Counted from the stretch's first letter, positions 23,420-31,040 are shown. The stretch is 64,000 nt of DNA from Candidatus Saccharimonadota bacterium (GCA_024402895.1 JAKSSX010000001.1:86090-150089), one strand, 5' to 3'. The notes: generated by a model not told the origin, from the letters alone. Numbers and translations are program-made.

Positions 23420-23479
23420 AGAGAGTTTTTTGTAACAAAAAAGCATACCTCTCTGTATGCAATTGTACTTATAATTATA
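23420..23479 (-). promoter_or_regulatory. hppA promoter and possible attenuator leader
   Basis: On the minus strand TGC TATAAT (23474-23479) predicts a start near 23467. Seven nt later comes the hairpin GCATAC-AGAGAG-GTATGC (23443-23460) followed by TTTTTT, an apparent intrinsic terminator inside the leader. Downstream CTCTCT (23420-23425) is complementary to the loop AGAGAG, giving a possible alternative or pseudoknot pairing. Confidence 0.5.
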
Positions 23480-23526
23480 GCATAAAAAAGCAGTCGACGC
23501 AAGTGGTGGCTGCTTTTATTTCGGGC

Positions 23527-25071
23527 TTATTTGAATAGGTTCTTGAAGAAACTACCGATTCCCTTGCTGATGCCTTTACTGGCTTCTCTACCGGCTACGC
23601 CGGCTGCATTTGTGACGAATCTTTCGCCGGCTTTCTCGGCGGTAGATTTGCCGCGCTTTGCTGTGCTTTTCGTTGCTGGCTTACTGGCGGTTTGTTTAAC
23701 GGTTGTCTGCTTTGGCTCGTCTTTCTTGAATGATGTTCCGATAGAGTACTTTGCGAGAGCTTCTGCTTGGGCCTGACTTGGGTCGAAAGGCTTGCTTGGC
23801 GCGCTAATGGTGTTGCTCTGGCCTGGGCGGGCTACGGCGTCATATTTTGTGACGAATGGGCTAGCGGCAATAATGTGGTTACGTTCTTCGGTTGTAATGG
23901 TGCCCATGCGGCTCTGTGGTGGCAAGATTGTTGCGCGTTCAACAATTTCTGGAGCACCCTTTTCGTTTTGGAAGGAAATCAATGCTTCGCCGGTACCAAG
24001 CTCAAGAATGGCTTGTTCGGTATTGAAGCTTTGATTGGTGCGGAAAGCGTCGGCTGCAGCGCGAACGGTCTTTTGATCGGCTGGCGTGTAGGCACGAAGC
24101 GCGTGCTGAACGCGGTTGCCGAGCTGAGCGAGAATGTCGCCCGGAATATCTGTTGGAGCCTGAGAAATAAAGTAGAGGCCGATACCGCGTGAGCGAATAA
24201 GCTTCACAATCTGGGTGATCATCTTTAGGCGATAGCTAGGCATGTTATTAAATAGTAAATGAGCCTCGTCAAAGAAGAATACGAGTTTCGGTTTATCGAG
24301 ATCGCCAACTTCTGGAGACTTATTGAAAAGCTCGTTTAGGATCCAAAGTAGGAAAGCCGCGTAAAGGTCTGAGCTCTGGAATAACTTGACGGAATCGAGA
24401 ATATTGATGACGCCGCGGCCGTCTTTGGTCTGGAAGAAATCTTCGATTTCGAGCATTGGTTGGCCGAAGAATTTGTCTGCACCCTGATTTTGGAGTTGCA
24501 AAAGGCTACGCTGAATTGCGCCGATACTCTGAGGAGTAATTTGGCCGTATTTAGCGTTATAATCGCTACGGTTTTCGGAAATGAACTGTAAGACTGCGCG
24601 TAAATCCGCGACAGTATTAAGTGGCAACTCTTCATCCTTAGCAATAGCGAAAGCGATGGCTAGGTTGCCCTCCTGAGCCTCTGAGAGGCCGAGAATGATA
24701 GATAGGACATCAGAGCCGACACTTTCTATGGTTGCGCGAAGATGATGGCCTTTCTCGCCGTAGAGATCCCAAAAACGAACTGGGTAGTTCTGGGCTTTGA
24801 AATCTTCAATGCCGAGATTATCTAGGCGCTTTTGAATCTTTTCATTAATTTCGCCTGCAAAAGCAGTGCCAGCCAAGTCGCCTTTGACATCGGCAAGAAA
24901 AACTGGAACGCCAGCGTCGGCGAAACTTTCGGCCATGACTTTTAGGGTAATGGTTTTACCGGAGCCAGATGCGCCGGTAATAAGGCCATGACGGTTTGCC
25001 ATTTCTGGCAAGATAAATAGTTCTCTTTTGTCTTCGGTTTTACCGATGAGGATGCGATTATTGACAAACAT
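23527..25071 (-). CDS. HerA-like ATPase (DUF853/YjgR family)
   Basis: 514 residues. Walker A GASGSGKTITLK lies at about 33-44 after the short N-terminus NRILIGKTEDKRELFILPEM; VPVFLADVKGDLAG follows. Walker B is KLVFFFDEAHLLFNN at about 262-276, and an RGIGLYFISQAPTDIPGDIL segment carries the arginine-finger region. The last 90 residues are a Lys/Ala/Thr-rich tail ending GIGSFFKNLFK. This is the HerA/FtsK superfamily clade known as DUF853, of unknown substrate; DNA or protein translocation is plausible. Its ATG shares a base with the stop of the upstream Glu/Ala-rich protein gene, implying coupling. Confidence 0.9.
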   Translation of the reverse strand: MFVNNRILIGKTEDKRELFILPEMANRHGLITGASGSGKTITLKVMAESFADAGVPVFLADVKGDLAGTAFAGEINEKIQKRLDNLGIEDFKAQNYPVRFWDLYGEKGHHLRATIESVGSDVLSIILGLSEAQEGNLAIAFAIAKDEELPLNTVADLRAVLQFISENRSDYNAKYGQITPQSIGAIQRSLLQLQNQGADKFFGQPMLEIEDFFQTKDGRGVINILDSVKLFQSSDLYAAFLLWILNELFNKSPEVGDLDKPKLVFFFDEAHLLFNNMPSYRLKMITQIVKLIRSRGIGLYFISQAPTDIPGDILAQLGNRVQHALRAYTPADQKTVRAAADAFRTNQSFNTEQAILELGTGEALISFQNEKGAPEIVERATILPPQSRMGTITTEERNHIIAASPFVTKYDAVARPGQSNTISAPSKPFDPSQAQAEALAKYSIGTSFKKDEPKQTTVKQTASKPATKSTAKRGKSTAEKAGERFVTNAAGVAGREASKGISKGIGSFFKNLFK

Positions 25072-26126
25072 TACAAGCTATATTCCGCTCCAGCTTCCGA
25101 GAATTCACCTTCTGCTTCAGCCTCTTTTTTAGCTGTTTCAATTTTAGCTTTTTCTTCCTCGACGGTAGTGCCGTTTGCTTCTGCAGCTTCAGCGGCCTCC
25201 TTAACCTCTTCCTTCTGTTCCTCGGTCATAGAGTTATATTCAGCTTCGGCTTCATGAACGTTTGCGACGGCTTCTGCGGCTTTTTCTTGAGCCTGAGTTG
25301 CTACATCGATGGCTTTGCGAACTTCTAGCTCGTCGTCGGAATTGCGCATAGCGGAAGTAATTACTTCGCTAGCAGTGTTAGCTGCCGCTGCTGCACGCTC
25401 TTGAATTGCATTAACTTCGCTCATTGCGTTTTCGTCGCCATTTCTGATACCCTCTGCAACTTCTTCGCTTTTTGCAGCTACGGCAACAGCTTGAATCGCG
25501 GCAGATTCAGCGAGATCGTGTGGCTGATCGGCAACCTGCTCATGCGCGAAGCCCGCTACTGCGCTTTCCTCGTCATTATGCTGTTCGGTCGAGAAACGCT
25601 CGGTGTTTGCCATGTCTGCTTGAGCGTCTGGGTTCATTGCGGACTGTTCGACTGCACCGGAAATATAGTCACGTTCAACGCTTTCTTGAATATCGTCTAG
25701 ATCTGGGATTTTGTCTTGGTCCCACTGCTCATTGAACTTCTGAGCAATAGCGTTGTCGCTGTCATGCTTTTTAGTTTCTTGAGCAGAAGCTTCCATATCA
25801 CTATAGCTTTCGCTTTCAGTATCAACTAAAGTATCTTCAATAATGTTACCTACGAGATTGAGGCCCTCTTGTGCGGCAACTCCTGCTGCGACTGAGGTTT
25901 CGTCTTCGACGGCGAGTTCGATAGCAGTTTCAGCAAGGCTACCTTCGGTAATGTCGCCAGCAAATGGGACTGCGTCGCCTAGACTTTCGAAGCCTGAAGC
26001 TTCTTCTGCGCTGTAGTATGGATTAAAGCTTTCGCCATTAGCGATAGCTTCCTGTTCGCGACGTGCTCTTTCGCGTGCTTCTGCACTTTCTAAACTTTCT
26101 CCTGGCATTGGGGTGCTGTTATACAT
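25071..26126 (-). CDS. Acidic Glu/Ala-rich coiled-coil protein
   Basis: 351 residues from the ATG at 26126, which has AAAGGAG 5 nt upstream. Strongly acidic and Ala/Glu-rich, without signal peptide or membrane helix. Residues from about 210 to the end are predicted coiled coil (for example EKAAEAVANVHEAEAEYNSM and KEEVKEAAEAAEANGT). The first half is less regular and lists many DE-rich turns. No family recognised. It sits between DUF3048 (11 nt after that stop) and the HerA-like ATPase, whose start overlaps its stop, so it may be a partner or adaptor of that ATPase. Confidence 0.65.
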   Translation of the reverse strand: MYNSTPMPGESLESAEARERARREQEAIANGESFNPYYSAEEASGFESLGDAVPFAGDITEGSLAETAIELAVEDETSVAAGVAAQEGLNLVGNIIEDTLVDTESESYSDMEASAQETKKHDSDNAIAQKFNEQWDQDKIPDLDDIQESVERDYISGAVEQSAMNPDAQADMANTERFSTEQHNDEESAVAGFAHEQVADQPHDLAESAAIQAVAVAAKSEEVAEGIRNGDENAMSEVNAIQERAAAAANTASEVITSAMRNSDDELEVRKAIDVATQAQEKAAEAVANVHEAEAEYNSMTEEQKEEVKEAAEAAEANGTTVEEEKAKIETAKKEAEAEGEFSEAGAEYSL

Positions 26127-26137
26127 AAATCTCCTTT

Positions 26138-27406
26138 CTACTCCCAAGTTACCTTATTGTTGCTTGGATAAAGAGTAATCCAGGTTTGCCCACGATTGAG
26201 CTGGATGTCATTACCGCTTGCATCGACGAATTTTAATTCTGAATTTTTATCTGCGCGAGACCAGCGAGCCGAAATGACGCCGCCGTTTTGGAAGATTGTC
26301 GCGTCGCCAGTGCCGGTGGTCGTGTAATCGGCATACTGAGCTTCGCTAGAACGGGATACGGAATTGACTTTCATAGCAACGACTACGTCTGGCGCGTTCT
26401 GTGTTTTGGCGCCGCTTTCACTAACGCTATAGTGTGCGCCGCCCTGAACGTAGCCACGTAGGTATTTATTGGTGTTTGCGTCGTAATTGTAGACTGGGCT
26501 ATAGAGATTACTGCCTATGCCAATAGTGATTTTGTTAGCTTTTTGAGCTGGAGCGACTGGAGCTACATCTGGTTTTACGCGAGCGAAGCCATTGAATTCG
26601 CTAGTACGATAGCCTTTGCTAAAGTTGAGCTCATCAAGCATGCTAAAGCGAGTGTAGACATTATGTGGCGATGCGCGATTGCGAATGCGCCAGTAGGTCT
26701 TAGCGTTATAGAACTGATCAATGTCGCGGAACTCAGAATTGCCGCGGATGGTCTTGAGCGCGTTGTCACTGCCGCCAACGTGAGCGATTGAGCAATGATA
26801 AGGTTTTGCCATTTCGACGAAAGTTAGACGAACGCTACGAACTGGGCCAATATAATTTGGCTTAGCTTCTTGGAAGATAGCTAGGAAGCGCGTAATGCCG
26901 CCTTCGGCAATTGCTTCGTAGATAACGCCAGCTTCGTTGAGGCCGGATTGCGGGCGAGCAGCTGGACTGTTTTCGATCATAATACAAGTTGCGGCCTGGG
27001 TCGGAATGTCTTTATTGCTGACTTCTTTGCCGGTTAGATGGGAGTAGTAGATTTCGTCAGCTTTCGTCTGGCTAGCCTCAATGGAATCTAGCTCGGTAGT
27101 GCTGGTTTTGTTCTGCAAGAAGAACCATATACCGCAGCCGATTAATGCGACCAAAAAAGCCGTCAAGAATAAGCGACCGAGAGCGGTTTTGATTTTATGT
27201 TTTGTCTCTGCTTTATGTTCGGCTTTTTCGCGTCTTTTCTTGGCGGACTTCTTCTCTTTTAATTCGGATTCGTCGATATCGTCGGTGTCTTTTAAGAAAT
27301 CTTCGACGTCATTGTTTTTGTTGCTATAAAGATTTGCAAGTGTTTCATTTTTTTGCTGAGTACTACGTTTCTTAATGTTGCCGTAGTAATGTTGCTTGCT
27401 ATTCAT
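26138..27406 (-). CDS. DUF3048 (YerB-like) membrane-anchored protein
   Basis: 422 residues. A charged cytoplasmic N-terminus of about 70 residues (KKRREKAEHKAETKHKIKT) leads into one transmembrane helix (LFLTAFLVALIGCGIWFFL, about 77-95), then an extracytoplasmic DUF3048 domain. Family hallmarks are IMIENSPAARPQSGLNEAGV, YEAIAEGGITRFLAIF, IGPVRSVRLTFVEMAKPY and RNRASPHNVYTR. YerB-like proteins are surface lipoproteins in Firmicutes; here anchoring is by a helix. Role unknown, envelope-linked. A TGC TATAAT (27413-27418, minus) ends 6 nt before the ATG with no Shine-Dalgarno. Heads the operon with the coiled-coil protein and HerA-like ATPase. Confidence 0.9.
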   Translation of the reverse strand: MNSKQHYYGNIKKRSTQQKNETLANLYSNKNNDVEDFLKDTDDIDESELKEKKSAKKRREKAEHKAETKHKIKTALGRLFLTAFLVALIGCGIWFFLQNKTSTTELDSIEASQTKADEIYYSHLTGKEVSNKDIPTQAATCIMIENSPAARPQSGLNEAGVIYEAIAEGGITRFLAIFQEAKPNYIGPVRSVRLTFVEMAKPYHCSIAHVGGSDNALKTIRGNSEFRDIDQFYNAKTYWRIRNRASPHNVYTRFSMLDELNFSKGYRTSEFNGFARVKPDVAPVAPAQKANKITIGIGSNLYSPVYNYDANTNKYLRGYVQGGAHYSVSESGAKTQNAPDVVVAMKVNSVSRSSEAQYADYTTTGTGDATIFQNGGVISARWSRADKNSELKFVDASGNDIQLNRGQTWITLYPSNNKVTWE

Positions 27407-27413
27407 ATCTTAA

Positions 27414-27959
27414 TTATAGCATAAGCTTTGCGTAGATAACGGTATCGTAAAACTTGTCTTCAAGGACCTGATCTTCGCGTAAAATAGCTTCTTTTTCGTA
27501 ACCGCAACGTTCGGCGACGGCGCAGGAGGCGGCATTTTCTGGCGCGGCTAAAATTGCGATGCGATGCATGTCTAATTTATCGAAAAGTAGCTCGGTTAAA
27601 GCTTTGACGCAGGTGGTCATAATGCCCTTGCCGGTCATTGCGGAATCTAGCCAATAACCGATTTCGCACTTTTTGTTCATTTTTGAAACATGCATTACTT
27701 CAATGCTGCCAGCAAACTGATTGTCGTAGAAAATATCGTAGCAATAGTTGGTCTTTTCCTCGAACTCTTTGACTTTGCTGCGCTGGAATTCGGCCATCAT
27801 TTCGGCGTTTGCTTCTGGAGCGTCGTAATAATGAACCCAAGGTAGCCATGGTAATAATTTGTCGCGACTTTTGATGGCGCTGTTGTATTTTTCTTTTGCC
27901 CATTTTTCGTCGGCAATGCGTATTGTAATATTTTCGTTGATTTTTATTTCTTTTTCCAT
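27414..27959 (-). CDS. GNAT acetyltransferase, RimJ/RimL-like
   Basis: 181 residues from the ATG at 27959, which has GGAGGAA immediately upstream. It has the layout of ribosomal-protein N-acetyltransferases: KSRDKLLPWLPW near the start, AGSIEVMHVSKMNKKCEIGYWL, the acetyl-CoA pyrophosphate loop region MTGKGIMTTCVKALTELLF, and NAASCAVAERCGYEKEAILRE. Likely modifies a protein or small-molecule amine with acetyl-CoA. It follows gltX with a hairpin of GCCGTC/GGCGGC between, and ends 8 nt before the DUF3048 start codon. Confidence 0.9.
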   Translation of the reverse strand: MEKEIKINENITIRIADEKWAKEKYNSAIKSRDKLLPWLPWVHYYDAPEANAEMMAEFQRSKVKEFEEKTNYCYDIFYDNQFAGSIEVMHVSKMNKKCEIGYWLDSAMTGKGIMTTCVKALTELLFDKLDMHRIAILAAPENAASCAVAERCGYEKEAILREDQVLEDKFYDTVIYAKLML

Positions 27960-27971
27960 TTTTCCTCCTAA

Positions 27972-27998
27972 TAAATATGCCGCCAATTGCTTGACGGC
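27972..27998 (-). other. Intercistronic hairpin between gltX and the GNAT gene
   Basis: On the minus strand ATGCCGTC pairs with GGCGGCAT around an 8-nt loop, directly before the GGAGG of the GNAT gene. It lacks a T-run long enough to be a clear terminator and may be a processing or stability element. Confidence 0.5.
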
Positions 27999-28006
27999 AT
28001 TTGTGA

Positions 28007-29452
28007 TTAATCGCGGGCGTATGCAGTGATTACTGCGTTCATGCGAGCGAGGCTACGTTCGCGTCCGAGAACGCTGAGCGTATCGTGTAATGCCGGGCTG
28101 AATGGTGCGAAGCTGACAGAAAGACGGATGAGGCCGAATAGTTCTGCTGGTTTGCGACCGGTCTCAGCGAGTAGTTCGTTGAGCGCGTTTTGAAGGTTCT
28201 CTGCGGACCAATCTTCTACTGCGCGAAGTTTTTCTACACCAGCGCGAAGAATGTCTTGGATTTCCTGTTCGGAAAGCTTCTTGAGAGCCTTATTGGACTC
28301 AATCATAGTCATATCGACAGCTGGATCTGCGAAGAAATAGCTAGTCATACTCTTGAGGTCGCCGAGAGTTTTGAGGCGATCGTAAATGATGCTGAAAATG
28401 CGGAATTTGTAATCGTCGTCAGAATTTGCGGCTGCTTCTGGCCAGAAATCTTTGGTACGGTTGTAGAGTGCGCGAGCATCTTCTGTGAAGAGCTTGCGAA
28501 TCCACTGACCGTTGAGCCAGATAAGTTTTTGCTCGTCGTAGCGAGCGCCAGCGTGCTGAATGCGGTTAATTTCGAATTTCTCAATAAGGTCTTCACGACT
28601 ATAAATTTCCTCTTCAGTGCCGTCGTTCCAGCCGAGGCATGCGAGGAAGTTTAGCATAGCTTCTGGAAGGATGCCGTCTGCGCGATAATCTACCGCAGAC
28701 TTTGCACCGTCGCGCTTGCCGAGCTTCTTGTTACCGCTAGGTGCGAGAATGTGTGGCAAGTGAACAAACTTTGGCGTTTCTAGGCCGAGAGCTTCGTAGA
28801 TTGCGAGGTAGTTGCCCATGCTTGGCAAATATTCCTGACCGCGGAAAATGTGGGTGATACCCATAGTTGCATCGTCGACAATATGTGCAAAGTTATAGGT
28901 TGGCAAACCGTCTGCCTTGATGAGAATAATATCGTCCTGCGTTTCTGGAAGCATAACTTTGTCGCCAAAAACCTCGTCATGATAGCTACGCTCTTTTGGC
29001 TCTGCCTTGAAGCGAAGTGGCATGCCTGGCTCCCATTCTGGAGTGTTTTCTGGGCGATAGTTGCGATATAGGAAAGCCTGCTTGTTTTTGTTAGCTTCCT
29101 CGCGATACTGAGCGATAGTTTCGCTAGGAGTTGGGTCAGCATAAGCGCGACCGGCAGCGATAAGCTTCTTTGCCCATTCGATGTAGATTTCTTGGCGCTG
29201 GGTCTGGAAATATGGACCGTGATCGCCGCCTCTTTCTGGGCCCTCGTCCCAGTCGAGACCAATCCACTGAAGAGTGTCTTCGATAAGCTCGGTTGCGCCT
29301 TCTACGTAGCGAGCGCGATCGGTATCTTCGATGCGCAAAATATAGGTACCCTGCTCCTTCTTTGCGACGAGGTATGGGTAAATTGCTGAACGTAGGTTGC
29401 CGATATGAATGTAGCCGGTCGGCGACGGCGCAAAACGAGTGACGATTTTCAT
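28007..29452 (-). CDS. gltX: Glutamyl-tRNA synthetase
   Basis: 481 residues, normal for bacterial GluRS. Class I signature PSPTGYIHIGNLRSAI (HIGH motif) is at 9-24 and the KMSKS equivalent is KKLGKRDGAKS at about 248. ADGLPTYNFAHIVDDATMGI and HIFRGQEYLPSMGNYL are conserved tRNA- and ATP-binding blocks. It charges tRNA-Glu, such as the CTC species at 18317; whether it also charges tRNA-Gln cannot be told here. A TATAAT (29460-29465, minus) ends 7 nt before the ATG, without a Shine-Dalgarno, suggesting a leaderless message. Confidence 0.97.
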   Translation of the reverse strand: MKIVTRFAPSPTGYIHIGNLRSAIYPYLVAKKEQGTYILRIEDTDRARYVEGATELIEDTLQWIGLDWDEGPERGGDHGPYFQTQRQEIYIEWAKKLIAAGRAYADPTPSETIAQYREEANKNKQAFLYRNYRPENTPEWEPGMPLRFKAEPKERSYHDEVFGDKVMLPETQDDIILIKADGLPTYNFAHIVDDATMGITHIFRGQEYLPSMGNYLAIYEALGLETPKFVHLPHILAPSGNKKLGKRDGAKSAVDYRADGILPEAMLNFLACLGWNDGTEEEIYSREDLIEKFEINRIQHAGARYDEQKLIWLNGQWIRKLFTEDARALYNRTKDFWPEAAANSDDDYKFRIFSIIYDRLKTLGDLKSMTSYFFADPAVDMTMIESNKALKKLSEQEIQDILRAGVEKLRAVEDWSAENLQNALNELLAETGRKPAELFGLIRLSVSFAPFSPALHDTLSVLGRERSLARMNAVITAYARD

Positions 29453-29482
29453 ATCTGTTATTATACCATCTTTTTGGTTTTA

Positions 29483-29544
29483 TTGACAAATAATATAAAG
29501 TATGCTATAATAAAAAGATGGTAGTTCTTTAAGGTAGTTTTCTT
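29483..29544 (+). promoter_or_regulatory. Perfect promoter, leaderless mini-ORF and 5' arm of a long-range stem
   Basis: TTGACA (29483-29488), 17 nt, TATAAT (29506-29511) with extended TGC. Six nt later ATG GTA GTT CTT TAA (29518-29532) forms a four-codon ORF. Its last bases and the following GGTAGTTTTCTT (29533-29544) are complementary to AAGAAAACTACC at 29853-29864 in the 3' region, with TCTTT/AAAGA (29526-29530, 29865-29869) extending the helix across a 2-nt bulge. Confidence 0.65.
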
Positions 29545-29571
29545 GCCATTCCGTTAAAGGGGGAATTTTGA

Positions 29572-29610
29572 ATGAAGAATGTCGATCAGCAGGTTGCTGA
29601 TATGATATAA
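29572..29610 (+). other. 12-codon ORF with strong ribosome-binding site, upstream part of a disrupted gene
   Basis: ATG at 29572 has AAAGGGGG about 9 nt upstream. It reads MKNVDQQVADMI and then TAA. The peptide NVDQQVAD resembles MNQQVAEI in the next ORF, and skipping one T at ATA-T-AAA would join both frames. A 16-nt direct repeat ATCAGCAGGTTGCTGA underlies the similarity. Confidence 0.55.
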
Positions 29611-29614
29611 AGAT

Positions 29615-29839
29615 ATGGATATGCAGGCAGAGGCAATGAATCAGCAGGTTGCTGAAATCAATGCTAGTATTGCCATTGGAATCGAAAGAATTAAGAAAAT
29701 CACCGTAAGCGAAGAGTCGCTTGCGAAAATACGTAATAGCGTGCAGGTTGTGCGTGAAGTAACGGATCAGACGAATCGTGCATTAGCAGATGCAAATGCT
29801 GCCATAGAAGGCGCGCGTTCGATTAAGGTCGCAATTTAA
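29615..29839 (+). CDS. Small coiled-coil protein, apparently split by a +1 frame change
   Basis: 74 residues as an independent ORF, but its ATG lacks a ribosome-binding site. The real start is probably the ATG at 29572, which has one; that frame stops after 12 codons and would continue into this ORF if one base were skipped near 29607. The joined product would be about 88 residues, an amphipathic, Ala/Gln/Glu-rich helix (QVAEINASIAIGIERIKKIT, NRALADANAAIEGAR) without Cys or aromatic residues. No family recognised. Either an indel, a programmed +1 shift at UAA, or two overlapping peptides. The whole region lies inside a transcript with complementary ends. Confidence 0.5.
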   Translation: MDMQAEAMNQQVAEINASIAIGIERIKKITVSEESLAKIRNSVQVVREVTDQTNRALADANAAIEGARSIKVAI

Positions 29840-29880
29840 GTAAGCAGGCCAAAAGAAAACTACCAAAGACATTCATGCCA

Positions 29881-29906
29881 GGCCCCGCGGTGCGGGGTCA
29901 TTTTTA
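29881..29906 (+). terminator. Terminator of the small coiled-coil transcript
   Basis: GGCCCCGC-GGT-GCGGGGTC stem followed by ATTTTTATT. Confidence 0.88.
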
Positions 29907-29922
29907 TTATCTAAAAGCATTA

Positions 29923-29949
29923 AAAAACCGCCCCTCGAAAGGGACGGTT
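29923..29949 (-). terminator. Terminator of the lipoprotein gene
   Basis: AACCGTCCC with GGGGCGGTT on the minus strand, followed by TTTTTTAATG. Confidence 0.88.
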
Positions 29950-29974
29950 CTGTGAAGATAATAGCGCCTAGCGG

Positions 29975-30811
29975 TTAGAACTCGTAATCGTCAGGAATGA
30001 ATGTGACGTCTGTTCTGCCGACTGATCTAGTGAAAGCATCCCAGTTGTTTTCGTCTGGATTTCCAGTGCTATTGTAGGAAGGATTCTCGTACCAGCCTAC
30101 AGATATACTGCCGTCAGAGTTCGCTGTTACCTTGAGCATTCTAAGTTCATAGCATGCGTGACCGACATAAGGCCAAACTACTATAGCGTAGCGTGTGTCG
30201 CTTGCAATTACTGTTTCGGAATACTCAATGTAGTAGCCCTGACCAGTAATCCATGAATCGAATGCTCCGAGTTCTGCCTCGGCTGCTGCTCTCAAATCTT
30301 CCATTGTAACTACGGGAGTAGGTGCCTCTGTTGGAGCCACTGTAGGAGCTGTAGTTGGAGCCTGCGTTGGAGGTGCAGGTGGTGCTTCAGTAGGTGGAGC
30401 TGGAGGATTAGTTGGAGCTGTTGTTGGCGCCTGGGTAGGTGGAGGAGGTGCCTGCGTTGTAGCAGGTGGTGCTGTTGGTGCCGTAGTCGCTGTAGGGGCC
30501 TGCGTAGTTGTAGGCGCTGTTGTTGACGTAGGCGCTGTTGTCGGTGTTGTTGTTGGCGTAGCCGTTGGTGTTGGAGTTGGCGTAGAAGTTGTAGTTACTT
30601 CAATATCCGCTCCGTCATCGATGTCCGCATTAGGCTCATCTGGCATATCCAATTCTTCCATAGTAGAGTTGTCCTCTGCCTGCAAAGCTGCTGGCTTCTC
30701 GTCTTCGCCGCATGCTGTAAGCATAGTGAGACAAAGGCTGAGAATGATAGCTATGCTAATTACCTTCATAAGTCTTGAGGTAAGAAGCTTGTTTTTTGTT
30801 TCCTTTTTCAT
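29975..30811 (-). CDS. Lipoprotein with long Pro/Thr/Ala-rich stalk and small C-terminal domain
   Basis: 278 residues from the ATG at 30811, which has AAAGGAC upstream; an in-frame ATG at 30874 would add 21 residues before the signal. The signal region (MKVISIAIILSLCLTM) ends with the lipobox LTAC, Cys34. After an acidic stretch, about 110 residues are a Thr/Pro/Ala/Gln stalk built of short repeats such as TQAPTTAPT, a likely glycosylation or cell-wall-spanning spacer. The final 110 residues are a compact domain with GYYIEYSETVIASDTRYAIV and GWYENPSYN, of no recognised family. Exposed on the outer face. A long leader with two hairpins precedes it (30875-30953). Confidence 0.8.
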   Translation of the reverse strand: MKKETKNKLLTSRLMKVISIAIILSLCLTMLTACGEDEKPAALQAEDNSTMEELDMPDEPNADIDDGADIEVTTTSTPTPTPTATPTTTPTTAPTSTTAPTTTQAPTATTAPTAPPATTQAPPPPTQAPTTAPTNPPAPPTEAPPAPPTQAPTTAPTVAPTEAPTPVVTMEDLRAAAEAELGAFDSWITGQGYYIEYSETVIASDTRYAIVVWPYVGHACYELRMLKVTANSDGSISVGWYENPSYNSTGNPDENNWDAFTRSVGRTDVTFIPDDYEF

Positions 30812-30874
30812 ACTTTTACCAGTCCTTTCGAGTTTGGTCTTGAAAATTCCGAACACTTCATAAGATTCGCACAT

Positions 30875-30988
30875 AAAGAAAAAAGATTCTCCTTCTCCCT
30901 CAATCTTCTAAATGTGCAATTTAATCGATGAATGTGATCTATCGATTAAAACTGTGGTTATTATGCCACATAGTTTAGAATGTTTCAA
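30875..30988 (-). promoter_or_regulatory. Lipoprotein gene promoter and two-hairpin leader
   Basis: On the minus strand TTGAAA (30983-30988), 17 nt, CATAAT (30960-30965, preceded by TGG), start near 30953. The transcript soon forms a perfect 10-bp stem TTTAATCGAT/ATCGATTAAA (30920-30929 with 30941-30950). About 7 nt later AAGATT...AATCTTTTTT forms a terminator-like hairpin whose loop is purine-rich (GGGAGAAGGAG). Confidence 0.5.
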
Positions 30989-31005
30989 GCATTAATACTT
31001 TGACG

Positions 31006-31034
31006 TTGACGGAAAAGCGATATTGTGGTTTAAT
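31006..31034 (+). promoter_or_regulatory. Promoter of the second structured RNA
   Basis: TTGACG (31006-31011; a second copy at 31000-31005), 17 nt, TTTAAT (31029-31034) with extended TGG. Six nt later ATG TGG TTC TTT TAG (31041-31055) forms a four-codon mini-ORF at the probable RNA 5' end. Confidence 0.65.
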
Positions 31035-31040
31035 GGGCAA

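Noticed and set aside
28780-29262. A 160-residue frame inside gltX
   Set aside because: It is an out-of-phase shadow of a fully conserved gltX sequence; similar long shadows occur within uvrA, uvrB and hppA.
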